This document shows positions 11,883 to 20,686 of a stretch of 64,000 nt of DNA, one piece after another; within the stretch, counting starts at the first letter, position 1; each line of letters begins with the position of its first letter. The position numbers were made by a program, and so were the translations under genes. Below the pieces are notes generated by a model, which saw only the letters and a program-made list of their open reading frames with translations, ran no database searches and was not told the origin of the DNA. Source of the stretch: Aminobacter sp. HY435. Lineage in GTDB: Bacteria > Pseudomonadota > Alphaproteobacteria > Rhizobiales > Rhizobiaceae. Location: the NCBI RefSeq assembly GCF_027568395.1, contig NZ_JANKZL010000008.1:1-64000 (forward strand), given 5' to 3'.

Positions 11883-12049
11883 GGCTGTCCGCGACGTCGT
11901 GCCCCTTTCTGCGGAGATGTGAGCGTCGATCTGAACCTGCCCCCTGCTCACCCAGCGGCATCATCGCCCTTGCCCGCTTGGCCGTTCGTGCTTAGAAAGC
12001 GCGGGAAACGCGGCCTCAGCCGGCCGCTCGCGAAAGGTGCCGTGCTCAA

Positions 12050-13267
12050 ATGTCCAAGTGGAAAGACGTCAAGAAGGTCGTGCTCGCCTATTCCGGCGGT
12101 CTCGACACCTCCATCATCCTGAAGTGGCTGCAGACCGAGCTCAATGCGGAGGTCGTCACCTTCACCGCCGATCTCGGCCAGGGCGAGGAACTCGAGCCGG
12201 CGCGCAAGAAGGCCGAGATGCTCGGCATCAAGGAAATCTTCATCGAGGACGTGCGCGAGGAGTTCGTCCGCGACTTCGTGTTCCCGATGTTCCGCGCCAA
12301 TGCCGTCTATGAAGGCGTCTATCTTCTGGGCACCTCGATCGCCCGCCCGCTGATCTCCAAGCATCTCGTCGACATCGCCCGCAAGACCGGCGCCGACGCG
12401 ATTGCCCACGGCGCCACCGGCAAGGGCAATGACCAGGTCCGTTTTGAGCTGTCGGCATATGCGCTGAACCCCGACATCAAGATCATCGCGCCGTGGCGCG
12501 ACTGGTCGTTCAAGAGCCGCACCGACCTGCTCGACTTCGCCGAAAAGCACCAGATCCCGGTCGCCAAGGACAAGAAGGGCGAGGCCCCTTTCTCCGTCGA
12601 CGCCAACCTGCTGCACTCGTCCTCCGAGGGCAAGGTGCTGGAAGATCCGGCTGTCGAGGCGCCTGAATACGTCCACATGCGCACCATTTCGCCAGAGGCA
12701 GCACCGGACAAGGCGACGGTTATCAAGATCGGCTTCGAACAGGGCGACGCCGTGTCGATCAACGGCGAGCGCCTGTCACCCGCCACGCTGCTCGCCAAGC
12801 TCAACGACTATGGCCGCGACAACGGCATCGGCCGTCTCGACCTGGTCGAAAACCGCTTCGTCGGCATGAAGAGCCGCGGTGTCTACGAGACGCCGGGTGG
12901 TACGATCCTGCTCACCGCGCATCGCGCCATCGAATCGATCACGCTCGACCGTGGTGCCGCGCACCTCAAGGACGAGCTGATGCCGCGCTACGCCGAGCTG
13001 ATCTATTACGGCTTCTGGTTCTCGCCGGAGCGCCAGATGCTGCAGGCGGCGATCGATCTCAGCCAGAAGGACGTCGAAGGCGAAGTCACCCTCAAGCTCT
13101 ACAAGGGCAACGTCATGGTCATCGGGCGCGAGTCGGCGAAGTCGCTCTATTCCGACAAGCTGGTCACCTTCGAGGACGACCAGGGCGCCTACGACCAGAA
13201 GGACGCCGCCGGCTTCATCAAGCTCAATGCCCTGCGCCTGCGCACGCTGGCTGCGCGCAATAGGTGA
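12050..13267 (+). CDS. argG: Argininosuccinate synthase
   Basis: This 405-residue enzyme joins citrulline and aspartate with ATP in arginine biosynthesis. The ATP-binding signature [19 protein letters not shown] is at residues 9-27, [14 protein letters not shown] lies near residue 120, and the aspartate/citrulline region [15 protein letters not shown] is about residue 200. The length matches the bacterial class. The ATG at 12050 is preceded by GAAAGG at 12032-12037. It stands alone, with palindromic repeats before and after it. No arginine operator was recognised. Confidence 0.97.
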   Translation: MSKWKDVKKVVLAYSGGLDTSIILKWLQTELNAEVVTFTADLGQGEELEPARKKAEMLGIKEIFIEDVREEFVRDFVFPMFRANAVYEGVYLLGTSIARPLISKHLVDIARKTGADAIAHGATGKGNDQVRFELSAYALNPDIKIIAPWRDWSFKSRTDLLDFAEKHQIPVAKDKKGEAPFSVDANLLHSSSEGKVLEDPAVEAPEYVHMRTISPEAAPDKATVIKIGFEQGDAVSINGERLSPATLLAKLNDYGRDNGIGRLDLVENRFVGMKSRGVYETPGGTILLTAHRAIESITLDRGAAHLKDELMPRYAELIYYGFWFSPERQMLQAAIDLSQKDVEGEVTLKLYKGNVMVIGRESAKSLYSDKLVTFEDDQGAYDQKDAAGFIKLNALRLRTLAARNR

Positions 13268-13273
13268 TCTGAG

Positions 13274-13408
13274 GTTCCCCTCCCCCTTGTGGGGAGGGGT
13301 TAGGGGTGGGGGTGCTGCCGAACGCATCACCGGCGTCTTCAGCACCGGTGGAACTACCCCAACCCTGTATCCCTCCCCACCAGGGGGAGGGAGGCGTCAG
13401 CGTGGCGC
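13274..13408. repeat. Inverted pair of intergenic palindromic elements (class A), copy 3
   Basis: The left unit is TTCCCCTCCCCCTTGTGGGG, then AGGGGTTAGGGGTGGGGGT (13275-13313). The right unit has CCCTCCCCACCAGGGGGAGG (13370-13389) and runs into GGGAGGCGTCAGCGTGGCGC, which is shared with the repeat at 8527. A CACCGGCG...AGCACCGGTG inverted segment lies between them. Confidence 0.8.
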
Positions 13409-13437
13409 CAATTCAATCCGGCTTGTCCGTCGGTCCT

Positions 13438-13956
13438 CTACGCCCCACCCCCATACATATCATCGAGATAGACGCGCTTGGCCGCATCGTCGCGGGCTGA
13501 CGAGAGGTAGCGGCTGAAGGCCAGCCTCTCGTGGTTGACCGCCGCGAGCTCCCAGACGCAGAAGGTCGCGCGATGCGGCCCGGGCAGCGCAAACAATGAG
13601 AAGTCGGACGCCTCCGCCTTTTTGGCATAAACCGTCTCCCACATTTCATTGGCGTTGCGCCACGAACTGACCAGCAGGAAATGAAAGTCGCCGCCGCAAC
13701 GGTGCAGGATGACGAAGCCGAGCTCGCCCTTGAGGCTGAGGCGTCCGGTCGCCGTCTCGGCCGCCAGGAAGCGCTGCGCCATCGCGCTGGTTTCACGTGT
13801 CACCGGCGTCGCTTCTTCTGATATGTCGTACCATTTGAGCAAGCCGCCGCCGGCAGTGACCGGCAACCCCGGCGTCACGGTCTTGGGATAGTGAACATAG
13901 CCTTCGATAGTGCCGAATCCCGAGAGATTGGCGGGCAGTCCGCTCAAGCGGTTCAT
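13438..13956 (-). CDS. Conserved hypothetical protein
   Basis: I do not recognise a named domain in this 172-residue protein. It has no signal peptide and no membrane segment. Tryptophans and aromatics are spread through an alternating pattern that suggests a beta-rich fold, for example GELGFVILHRCGGDFHFLLV and CVWELAAVNHERLAFSRYL. The start at 13956 (MNRLSGLPANLSG) was chosen because the longer frame to 14286 is low-complexity and lies inside the transglycosylase gene. It lies 127 bp downstream of the transglycosylase on the same strand, beyond that gene's terminator, so it is probably a separate transcript. Confidence 0.6.
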   Translation of the reverse strand: MNRLSGLPANLSGFGTIEGYVHYPKTVTPGLPVTAGGGLLKWYDISEEATPVTRETSAMAQRFLAAETATGRLSLKGELGFVILHRCGGDFHFLLVSSWRNANEMWETVYAKKAEASDFSLFALPGPHRATFCVWELAAVNHERLAFSRYLSSARDDAAKRVYLDDMYGGGA

Positions 13957-13977
13957 AATTCGATCCTCGTCCGCATC

Positions 13978-14005
13978 AAAAAAGCCCGGCGTCGCCGCCG
14001 GGCTT
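13978..14005 (-). terminator. Rho-independent terminator after the lytic transglycosylase
   Basis: On the minus strand the stem AAGCCCGGC/GCCGGGCTT (arms 13997-14005 and 13982-13990) with a 6-base loop ends in a run of six T (13978-13983). It lies about 80 bp after the transglycosylase stop. Confidence 0.85.
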
Positions 14006-14083
14006 CCATTTTGCGTCCGAGGCACCGGCTTTGCCAGTATGCCCCTGATATCTCCTGACAGGGTTGTGTCAGGTTGCCAGGGG

Positions 14084-14902
14084 TCAGTTGCCGTCGATCT
14101 CGGCGCCGATGATGGCGATCGCCTGCTGGTAGACGCTGGCTGCGTTCCAACCCTGCAGCGCGCCGAAATTGGCCTGGCCGGGCTGGTAGCCGCCGCCGGA
14201 GCTCCAGCCATGGCCGCGCAGGAAGTTGGCGGTGGAAGCCAGTGCGTCGGCCTTCGACCGGACCATGTCGATCTTGCCGTTGCCATCGCCGTCGGCGCCG
14301 TATTTCAGCACGTTGACCGGCAGGAACTGGGTCTGGCCGATTTCGCCATGCGCCGCGCCGATCGCGTTGGGGCTCAACGTGCCGCTCTGGATGAGCTTGA
14401 GCGCGGCATAGAGCTGGTCGGTGAAGTATTCCGAACGGCGGCAGTCATAAGCGAGCGTGGCGACAGCCGAGAGCGTGTGCTGGTTGCCGAGGAAGCCGCC
14501 GAAGCCTGTTTCCATGCCCCAGATGGCGATCAGCGGTCCTGCCGGCACACCGTAGCGGGCCTCGATGCTCTGGAACAGCGCCGCGTTTTGCTTCTTGATG
14601 GTCTTGCCCTTGGAGGCGATGGTCTTGCCGCCACGCTTGGCCATGAACTGGTCGAGCGAGAGCTTGAAGCTCTTCTGGTTACGGTCGGCCGAAATCGTCT
14701 TGGTTGCATATTTCGTGTCGGCCAGGGCGCTGAGCGCGTTACCCTTGATGCCGTTGGCTTTTGCTTCCTGCGCGAAATCAGCCTTCCATGCCTCGAAGCC
14801 GCTTGCGTTGTTGCCGCATTGCGCGGCGTAGGCGCCGCTTGCAGTCGCCGCCAGCACTGCGGAGGCCGCAGCAAAAATCTTCACCTTGGCAAGAATTGCC
14901 AT
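14084..14902 (-). CDS. Lytic murein transglycosylase (MltB-like)
   Basis: This 272-residue exported enzyme cleaves peptidoglycan between MurNAc and GlcNAc to a 1,6-anhydro product. A signal peptide (MAILAKVKIFAAASAVLAAT, cut after ASGAYA) is followed by a cysteine-containing mature start. The SLT_2/MltB core shows the catalytic glutamate in IAIWGMETGFGGFLGN, the DCRRSEYFTDQLYAAL segment and the GEIGQTQFLP motif. The ATG at 14902 gives the signal peptide directly; upstream extension of the frame to 15766 is non-coding. It appears to be a single-gene transcript ended by the hairpin at 13978-14005. Confidence 0.9.
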   Translation of the reverse strand: MAILAKVKIFAAASAVLAATASGAYAAQCGNNASGFEAWKADFAQEAKANGIKGNALSALADTKYATKTISADRNQKSFKLSLDQFMAKRGGKTIASKGKTIKKQNAALFQSIEARYGVPAGPLIAIWGMETGFGGFLGNQHTLSAVATLAYDCRRSEYFTDQLYAALKLIQSGTLSPNAIGAAHGEIGQTQFLPVNVLKYGADGDGNGKIDMVRSKADALASTANFLRGHGWSSGGGYQPGQANFGALQGWNAASVYQQAIAIIGAEIDGN

Positions 14903-15070
14903 GCCCGTTCTCCTGATGCCTGAATCAATGCCCTTGGGAGGGATGTTGCCAGCCGAACGCTCTCTTGTCATCGTTAAGAAGGCGTATACGTCCCCACTGT
15001 CCTGCAATGGCTGGTGGCAAAAATCTCGCATACGATCAAGCGGTGAATATGGCGAGAGTGCGGAAAACCG

Positions 15071-15232
15071 ATGGAAAATGCCGATGTTGTGATCGCAGGC
15101 GTCGGTTCCGCAGGTCGAGCGGCGGCGAAAGCGGCACGAGGCGCCCGCCGCAACCTGAAGGTTGTGAACGGGGTGTTTTCGATCAGCCCTGCCAGCGCTT
15201 GGCCGGGATCGATTGCGACGCGGTTTGTGTGA
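15071..15232 (+). pseudogene. Possible remnant of a dinucleotide-binding N-terminus (53 codons)
   Basis: Within the 513-bp gap between the transglycosylase and the glycosyltransferase, a short open frame begins MENADVVIAGVGSAGRAAAK. The GVGSAG stretch fits the GxGxxG Rossmann fingerprint of FAD- or NAD-binding oxidoreductases. The frame stops after 53 codons and the rest matches nothing I know. No clear ribosome site is visible. It may be a decayed fragment or chance. Nothing else was seen in this gap beyond the expected promoters. Confidence 0.25.
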
Positions 15233-15415
15233 AGTGACATGCGAGCCGACCGCATCGTCACACATGGTGGGAAAACACCTTGTAAGCATCCATATTTCGC
15301 CCCCCGGCGAGACAGCAAGCTCGTCGACAAGTATTAACAGTGCCTGACTAACTGAAATCCGCCATCCGATCTGGCTCCCCCGCATCAATCGGATTGTGTC
15401 AATGGTAGGCAGCCT

Positions 15416-16357
15416 ATGCGTATTGCTTTGGTCGTGAGCGGCCCCATTCCCTGCAAGGGTTATGGTGGCAGTCAAAGGCAGGTCGAATGGCTCGCCGCTG
15501 AGCTCACTCGGCTCGGCCACCAGGTTGTGGTGATTGCGGGGCGGGTGACCGGGCCGGCAGCGTTCGAGGTGCGGCAGGCGTCCACAGGCGAAGAGTATCG
15601 CGAAGCGATCCCGGCCGATGCCCAGTTCGTTCATTTCCACGGACCGTATTTCGACGTGTCCGTTCCGTCGCTCTTCACCAGTCATGGACCAGGCCCGGTC
15701 GTTCCCGTGACCGTGCATAACTGGAGTTTCGTCAGCGCCAGCCATGCGCGCAACCGCGGGCGACAATCTTTCGTCTACAACGGGTTTCCCGTCGATGCGT
15801 ACCGGCTATCCGCGACCAAGAGCCAGCGCCTCGTGTTCCTGGCTGGGATCGCCCGGGCGATCAAGAACCTCAATCGCGCCGTGGACCTGGCGCGGAAGTA
15901 CGATTTCGAACTGGATATCGCCGGTGGCGCGCGCTGGAAGCTGCTGACCCGGAGCAAGGCTCGAAAACAGCTTGTCTTCTTCAAGAGCCTAGCCCCGCGC
16001 TTTCATTTTCACGGCGTCGTCGATGGCGAGAAGAAGCTTGCGCTGCTCGGCGAGGCGTTGGCATTTCTCAACCCCATCGATGGACCGGAAGCTTTCGGCA
16101 TGGCGCCCGTGGAGGCGATGCTGTGCGGAACGCCGGCGCTTGCCACGCCGTGCGGCGCGATGCCTGAAATCATCGATGCCGAGACAGGCCGGCTCTTCGT
16201 CACCGACGACGAGTTCGCCCGTGCCCTTGAGGAGGCCGCTTCGCTGTCGCCCGCCCGCTGCCGCGAGGTTGCGGCCGAGCGTTTCAACATCCAGAAGACC
16301 GCGCGGGGCTACCTTGAGCTCTATGCCCGGATTCTGGACGGTGAACAGCTGCCGTGA
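15416..16357 (+). CDS. Glycosyltransferase family 4-like protein
   Basis: This 313-residue protein resembles retaining GT-B glycosyltransferases of family 4. The N-terminal Rossmann start MRIALVVSGPIPCKGYGGSQ has the glycine-rich acceptor loop. The C-terminal half has the nucleotide-sugar motif EAFGMAPVEAMLCGTPALAT with the E-x7-E spacing and GAMPEIID. The protein is short for the family (usually 350-400 residues) but both motifs are present. There is no signal or membrane segment. It is not in an obvious polysaccharide operon, so donor and acceptor are unknown. Confidence 0.85.
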   Translation: MRIALVVSGPIPCKGYGGSQRQVEWLAAELTRLGHQVVVIAGRVTGPAAFEVRQASTGEEYREAIPADAQFVHFHGPYFDVSVPSLFTSHGPGPVVPVTVHNWSFVSASHARNRGRQSFVYNGFPVDAYRLSATKSQRLVFLAGIARAIKNLNRAVDLARKYDFELDIAGGARWKLLTRSKARKQLVFFKSLAPRFHFHGVVDGEKKLALLGEALAFLNPIDGPEAFGMAPVEAMLCGTPALATPCGAMPEIIDAETGRLFVTDDEFARALEEAASLSPARCREVAAERFNIQKTARGYLELYARILDGEQLP

Positions 16358-16487
16358 CCGGAGACCGTCACGAAAGCTTGACTCGCGGGCCTTTTTCCTG
16401 TCTACAGCGCTCGAAATTCCGCGAAGAGTTCCACTCCGAGCGGCCGACCGGGACGCCCTAGCGGCTACAAACGATCCCGGAGGCCAA

Positions 16488-16522
16488 CACCCGGCAGCGC
16501 AGTGCGCCCCCGGGTGCTTTTT
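16488..16522 (+). terminator. Rho-independent terminator between the glycosyltransferase and ffh
   Basis: The arms CACCCGG (16488-16494) and CCGGGTG (16510-16516) enclose a nested GCGC-AGT-GCGC hairpin and are followed by five T. It ends the glycosyltransferase transcript and separates it from ffh. Confidence 0.75.
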
Positions 16523-16592
16523 GGTTTGGTTCGCGCACGCAAAGGCATTACCTCTCGGTTCGACACCGGTTGGCTGAGAGAAGGGAAGTCGA

Positions 16593-18176
16593 ATGTTTGA
16601 ATCGCTGCAAGAGCGGCTAGGATCGATCCTGAACGGCCTGACCGGCCGTGGCGCACTGTCGGAGGCAGATGTCTCGGCAGCCCTGCGCGAGGTTCGCCGT
16701 GCCCTGCTCGAAGCCGACGTTGCACTGGAAGTGGTGCGTTCGTTCACCGACAAGGTGCGCGAGAAGGCCGTCGGTGCCGCGGTCCTGAAGTCGATCAAGC
16801 CCGGGCAGATGGTGGTCAAGATCGTCCATGACGAGCTTGTCGAGATGCTCGGCTCCGAAGGCGTCGCGATCGATCTCAATGCGCCGGCACCGGTCGTCAT
16901 CATGATGGTCGGCCTGCAGGGCTCGGGCAAGACCACGACTTCGGCCAAGATCGCCAAGCGCCTCACCGAGCGCCAGGGCAAGAAGGTCCTGATGGCCTCG
17001 CTCGACACGCGCCGTCCGGCCGCGCAAGAGCAGCTGCGCCAGCTCGGCGAGCAGACCAAGGTCGCGACCCTTCCCGTTATCGCCGGGCAGTCGCCGGTCG
17101 ACATCGCCAAGCGCGCCGTCCAGGCAGCCAAGCTCGGCGGCCATGACATCGTCATCCTCGACACCGCCGGCCGTACCCATATCGACGAGCCGCTGATGGT
17201 CGAGATGGCCGACATCCGCAAGGTGTCGGACCCGCACGAAATCCTGCTCGTTGCCGATTCGCTGACCGGCCAGGACGCCGTCAACCTTGCCAAGAATTTC
17301 GACGACCGCGTCGGCATTACCGGCCTGGTGCTCACCCGCATGGACGGCGACGGCCGCGGCGGTGCGGCACTTTCCATGCGCGCCGTCACCGGCAAGCCGA
17401 TCAAGCTGATCGGCGTCGGCGAAAAGATGGATGCGCTGGAGGAGTTTTATCCCAAGCGCATCGCCGACCGCATCCTCGGCATGGGCGACATCGTTTCGCT
17501 GGTCGAGAAGGCCGCCGAAAACATCGACGCGGAAAAGGCCGCGGCGATGGCCAAGAAGATGCAGTCGGGCAAGTTCGACCTGAACGATCTCGCTGACCAG
17601 CTTGGCCAGATGCAGAAGATGGGCGGCATGGGCGGCATCATGGGCATGATGCCGGGCATGGGCAAGATGAAGGACCAGATGGCCGCGGCCGGCCTTGACG
17701 ACAAGATGTTCGGGCGCCAGCTCGCCATCATCTCGTCGATGACCAAGGCCGAGCGCGCCAATCCCGACGTCTTGAAGCATTCGCGCAAGAAGCGCATCGC
17801 CGCCGGCTCCGGCACCGACGCTGCCGAGATCAACAAGCTGCTCAAGATGCACCGCCAGATGGCCGACATGATGAAAGCCATGGGCGGCAAGGGCAAAGGC
17901 GGTGGCCTGATGCGCGGCATGATGGGCGGCCTTGCCCAGAAGATGGGCCTCGGCGGCATGGGTGGAATGGGCGGCATGCCCGATCTCTCCAAGATGGATC
18001 CCAAGCAGCTCGAAGCATTGCAGAAGCAGGCCGAAGCTGCCGGTCTCGGTGGCGGCCTCAAGGGCCTTCCCGGCGGCATGCCCGGTCTTGGTGGTGGCGG
18101 ATTGCCCGGCCTGCCCGGCGGCATGAAGCTTCCCGGTCTCGGCGGTAGCCTGCCTGGCCTTGGCAAGAAGAAGTGA
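16593..18176 (+). CDS. ffh: Signal recognition particle protein Ffh (SRP54)
   Basis: This 527-residue GTPase binds 4.5S RNA and nascent signal sequences and targets ribosomes to FtsY at the membrane. The N domain (residues 1-95) precedes the G domain, with G1 GLQGSGKTTTSAK near residue 105, DTRRPAAQEQL, the DTAGR G3 and TRMDGDGRGG. The M domain from about residue 300 is methionine- and glycine-rich (MGGMGGIMGMMPGMGK) and binds signal peptides. A long GLPGGMPG-type tail extends beyond the usual 450-480 residues. The gene is followed 10 bp later by the chorismate mutase gene. I did not find the SRP RNA gene beside it. Confidence 0.97.
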   Translation: MFESLQERLGSILNGLTGRGALSEADVSAALREVRRALLEADVALEVVRSFTDKVREKAVGAAVLKSIKPGQMVVKIVHDELVEMLGSEGVAIDLNAPAPVVIMMVGLQGSGKTTTSAKIAKRLTERQGKKVLMASLDTRRPAAQEQLRQLGEQTKVATLPVIAGQSPVDIAKRAVQAAKLGGHDIVILDTAGRTHIDEPLMVEMADIRKVSDPHEILLVADSLTGQDAVNLAKNFDDRVGITGLVLTRMDGDGRGGAALSMRAVTGKPIKLIGVGEKMDALEEFYPKRIADRILGMGDIVSLVEKAAENIDAEKAAAMAKKMQSGKFDLNDLADQLGQMQKMGGMGGIMGMMPGMGKMKDQMAAAGLDDKMFGRQLAIISSMTKAERANPDVLKHSRKKRIAAGSGTDAAEINKLLKMHRQMADMMKAMGGKGKGGGLMRGMMGGLAQKMGLGGMGGMGGMPDLSKMDPKQLEALQKQAEAAGLGGGLKGLPGGMPGLGGGGLPGLPGGMKLPGLGGSLPGLGKKK

Positions 18177-18186
18177 GGAGCGCGCG

Positions 18187-18513
18187 ATGACCGAGATCAC
18201 CCCTCAAGCGCAGCTCAAGGAATTGCGCGCATCGATCGACAACATCGATGCGGCGCTGATCCACATGCTGGCCGAGCGTTTCCGCTGCACCCAGGCGGTG
18301 GGCGTTCTCAAGGCGACCCATGGCTTGCCGCCGGCCGATCCGGCGCGCGAACAGACCCAGATCGCGCGTCTCAGGCGCCTGGCCGACGACGCCCATCTCG
18401 ACCCCGATTTCGCGGAGAAGTTCTTGAACTTCATCATCCGCGAGGTGATCAGGCACCACGAAATGCTGGCCGCCGAGCGAAATGGCGGCTCAGACAGGAC
18501 TACCTCCGCCTGA
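18187..18513 (+). CDS. Chorismate mutase, AroQ type
   Basis: This 108-residue all-helical enzyme converts chorismate to prephenate for phenylalanine and tyrosine synthesis. The family pattern is visible: LKELRASIDNIDAALIHMLAERF in helix 1 (split here as LKELRASIDNIDAALIHM then LAERF), a QAVGVLKATHG lysine segment, PAREQTQIARLR, and the C-terminal FLNFIIREVIRHH. The start at 18187 has GAGGAG upstream, immediately after the ffh stop. An earlier in-frame start would overlap ffh. Location between ffh and rpsP is a known arrangement in Rhizobiales and suggests co-transcription. Confidence 0.9.
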   Translation: MTEITPQAQLKELRASIDNIDAALIHMLAERFRCTQAVGVLKATHGLPPADPAREQTQIARLRRLADDAHLDPDFAEKFLNFIIREVIRHHEMLAAERNGGSDRTTSA

Positions 18514-18569
18514 TGGCGGAATAAGCAGACCATACCAAACCCAAGACAGAACTATTCAGGAGTAAGACA

Positions 18570-18962
18570 ATGTCCCTTAAGATCCGCCTGGCCCGCGCCG
18601 GCTCCAAGAAGCGCCCCTACTACCACGTCGTCATCGCCGACGCCCGCAGCCCGCGCGACGGCCGATTCATCGAGGCAATCGGCGCCTGGAACCCGCTGCT
18701 GCCCAAGGACGGCGACCGCATCAAGCTCGACGTTGACCGCGCCAAGCATTGGCTGTCGCACGGCGCGACGCCGACCGACCGCGTCGCTCGTTTTCTCGAC
18801 GAAGCCGGCGTTGTGAAGCGCGAAACCCGTTCGAACCCGACCAAGGGCGAGCCGGGCAAGAAGGCCCAGGAGCGTCTTGCAGCCCTGAAGAAGGCACAGG
18901 ACGACGCCGCTGCGGCCATCGCGGCTGCCGCTGCTGCTCCGGCCGAGGCTTCGGCAGAGTAA
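18570..18962 (+). CDS. rpsP: 30S ribosomal protein S16
   Basis: This 130-residue protein of the small ribosomal subunit begins [20 protein letters not shown], with the S16 features [16 protein letters not shown] and [11 protein letters not shown]. The C-terminus has an alanine-rich extension ([17 protein letters not shown]) common in alphaproteobacteria. AGGAG precedes the start by nine bases. A strong terminator follows 25 bp after the stop. In many relatives rimM, trmD and rplS follow rpsP; here the next gene is an unrelated convergent channel gene. Confidence 0.97.
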   Translation: MSLKIRLARAGSKKRPYYHVVIADARSPRDGRFIEAIGAWNPLLPKDGDRIKLDVDRAKHWLSHGATPTDRVARFLDEAGVVKRETRSNPTKGEPGKKAQERLAALKKAQDDAAAAIAAAAAAPAEASAE

Positions 18963-18987
18963 TCTTTCGCCATCTGGCGATTTGCGG

Positions 18988-19016
18988 AACGGCGGGTCGA
19001 AAGGCCCGCCGTTTTT
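18988..19016 (+). terminator. Rho-independent terminator after rpsP
   Basis: A 9-bp perfect stem AACGGCGGG/CCCGCCGTT (18988-18996 and 19005-19013), 8-base loop and T-run end the ffh-chorismate mutase-rpsP unit. Confidence 0.9.
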
Positions 19017-19129
19017 GCTTTTTTGGCACTCTTTCGACGGCAACAGAGGCGAACGGCCTCGCTGCGACGAGATTCAGTCGCGACGATGGGCTTCTGGAAA
19101 GGGCACTGAGATAGCCAACCGACTGTGCC

Positions 19130-20035
19130 CTAGGAATAGAAGTAGTTTTCGGCCGCCAGCATCGGTGGTGGGGTTTCGCCGAGTGCCTCGAACACCGAGA
19201 TCTCGCAGACGCGGCACAGGCCGTCCAGCGCCAGATCGTTGGCCTCCATTCCGAAGGGGTCCTCAAGCTCCTCGGACAGCGCGTCGAGCCCGAAGAAGGT
19301 GTAGGCGATAAGCGCCGTGAACAAGGGTGTCGCCCATCCGGCGGAAGCGGCCAGTCCGAAGGGCAGAAGCAGGCAAAATATGTAGGCCGTGCGCTGCAAG
19401 AGAAGCGTATAGGCGAAGGGCAGGGGGGTGCCCATGATGCGTTCACAGCCGGCCTGAAGCGCTGAAATCGCCGACAGGCGCTCGTCGAGGATGCGGAAAT
19501 CCATAGCTTCCAGCGTGCCCGTGCGCTTGAGAGCCCCGATCCTGGCGCCGATGCGACGCATGACGGCATCCGGCCGGTTGGTCGCCGCGAAAACGTCGTC
19601 CACCGCATCGCCGATAAACGGGCGCGCCGCCTCGCGGGTGTCGATACGGCGCAGTTCGCCGCGCAGGAAATGGCAAAAGGCCAGCGAATCCATCAAAAGC
19701 GGCCTGAGTTCGCCTTTGTCGGCGATCATCGCCGTGGCGGCGCGGGACAGGTTCCTGATCTCGAAGACGAGTTGGCCCCACAGCTTGCGTGCCTCCCACC
19801 AACGGTCATAGGCGGCATTGTTGCGGAAACCGAGATAGACCGAAAGGGCAACACCAAGCAGCGCGAAGGGAGCGACGCCGGCATTGCCGAGGTCGAGATT
19901 GAGCAGCCTGATCGCGGCGACCACGGCCGCGCCATAAAGCGCGAAGCCGAAGATCTGCGGCAGGATGCGCGGAACCACCGAACCGCGCATGACGAAGAAC
20001 AGTTTTAGCAGGCCGGTGCGGGGGCGAACGATCAT
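19130..20035 (-). CDS. Bestrophin-family channel protein (RFP-TM, YneE-like)
   Basis: This protein of about 301 residues matches prokaryotic bestrophin-like anion or cation channels. The N-terminus MIVRPRTGLLKLFFVMRGSV is the family start. The next helix carries GVALSVYLGFRNNAAYDRWW followed by EARKLWGQLV, the most conserved stretch. A later LPFAYTLLLQRTAYIFCLLL segment and the cytoplasmic ELEDPFGMEANDLAL motif complete the match. I chose ATG 20035 by homology; an ATG at 20074 would add 13 residues. It is convergent with rpsP and alone in its unit. Its ion and role are unknown. Confidence 0.88.
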   Translation of the reverse strand: MIVRPRTGLLKLFFVMRGSVVPRILPQIFGFALYGAAVVAAIRLLNLDLGNAGVAPFALLGVALSVYLGFRNNAAYDRWWEARKLWGQLVFEIRNLSRAATAMIADKGELRPLLMDSLAFCHFLRGELRRIDTREAARPFIGDAVDDVFAATNRPDAVMRRIGARIGALKRTGTLEAMDFRILDERLSAISALQAGCERIMGTPLPFAYTLLLQRTAYIFCLLLPFGLAASAGWATPLFTALIAYTFFGLDALSEELEDPFGMEANDLALDGLCRVCEISVFEALGETPPPMLAAENYFYS

Positions 20036-20206
20036 CTGGCCTGATACCTTATTCGACCATGGAGAGATCGGCATTGTGTGCCTAAGGGGACCGGAGTGTC
20101 ACCCTCCAATCGCGACGTCGCGCACGATTTCGTCGAATTATTTCAGGCGTTTGCCGTTGCCGCGCTGATCGGCCGACGGAACCCATCTTGCCAGATGAGA
20201 GATGCC

Positions 20207-20682
20207 TCACCCAGCCGGGCAAGCAGGGCCGAAATGGCCCGGCCGGGCATAGAGGATATCCGGAGGAAGGCCTTCTTCATTGGCGGAGCCGTTGCCGAAG
20301 GCTTCAGCGACGAAGCCATGGCGTTCGTAGAGGCGGCGCGCGCCGGCATTGGCCCCGAAGCAGAAAAGTTTCACGTGAGTCATTCCTGTCGTCACGTGGC
20401 GCAAGAGCCGGGTGCCGATGCCGCGACCGGTCCAGGCCGGATCAAGATAGAGTTGCGTGAGCCAGTCGCCATCGACGGCGGCGAAGCCGGCGACTGTGCC
20501 TTGGAGCGTTGCGACTGTGACTTGCTGCCCGGTGAACAGGCTGCCCCTGACGAAGCGCAGTCTTCGTCAGGGGTATGCAGCTGGGGCATCCAGTCGAAGG
20601 CGGCGAGCGCCGCCCTCAGGATGCGAGGAGCGATGTCGTGTGCGTCGCTAGCCTCGGCCAGACGCAGCACGACATCGGGCAT
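20207..20682 (-). pseudogene. GNAT acetyltransferase, frameshifted
   Basis: Two overlapping minus-strand frames join into one GNAT protein. Codons 1-41 (MPDVVLRLAEASDAHDIAPR to QLHTPDED) read in one frame. The rest continues in another: RFVRGSLFTGQQVTVATLQG, the acetyl-CoA loop LDPAWTGRGIGTRLL, then GANAGARRLYERHGFVAEAF. Losing one base at about 20559-20560 explains the shift (GAC-TG-CGC-TTC where GAC-CTG-CGC-TTC is expected). The break lies in the loop of a 12-bp perfect hairpin. It starts 4 bp after asd, so it was part of that operon. It could be a true pseudogene or a sequencing compression artefact. Confidence 0.8.
20544..20573. repeat. 12-bp perfect inverted repeat at the GNAT frameshift
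   Basis: CCCCTGACGAAG (20544-20555) and CTTCGTCAGGGG (20562-20573) flank the 6-base loop CGCAGT. The apparent missing base of the GNAT gene is within or beside this loop. Confidence 0.9.
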
Positions 20683-20686
20683 GGCG

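Noticed and set aside
2584-13408. Repeats considered as a CRISPR array
   Set aside because: Units are palindromic, occur as isolated inverted pairs in separate gaps and have no regular spacers or cas genes.
16358-16592. Possible 4.5S SRP RNA gene before ffh
   Set aside because: The GGAA-tetraloop region and conserved stem of SRP RNA were not found; only a terminator is present.
17600-18170. Tandem repeat in the ffh 3' region
   Set aside because: The Met/Gly-rich repeats are the normal signal-binding M domain and its tail.
16617-18200. 527-codon antisense frame over ffh
   Set aside because: It mirrors the ffh reading frame, has His/Ala-rich low-complexity sequence and no plausible start.
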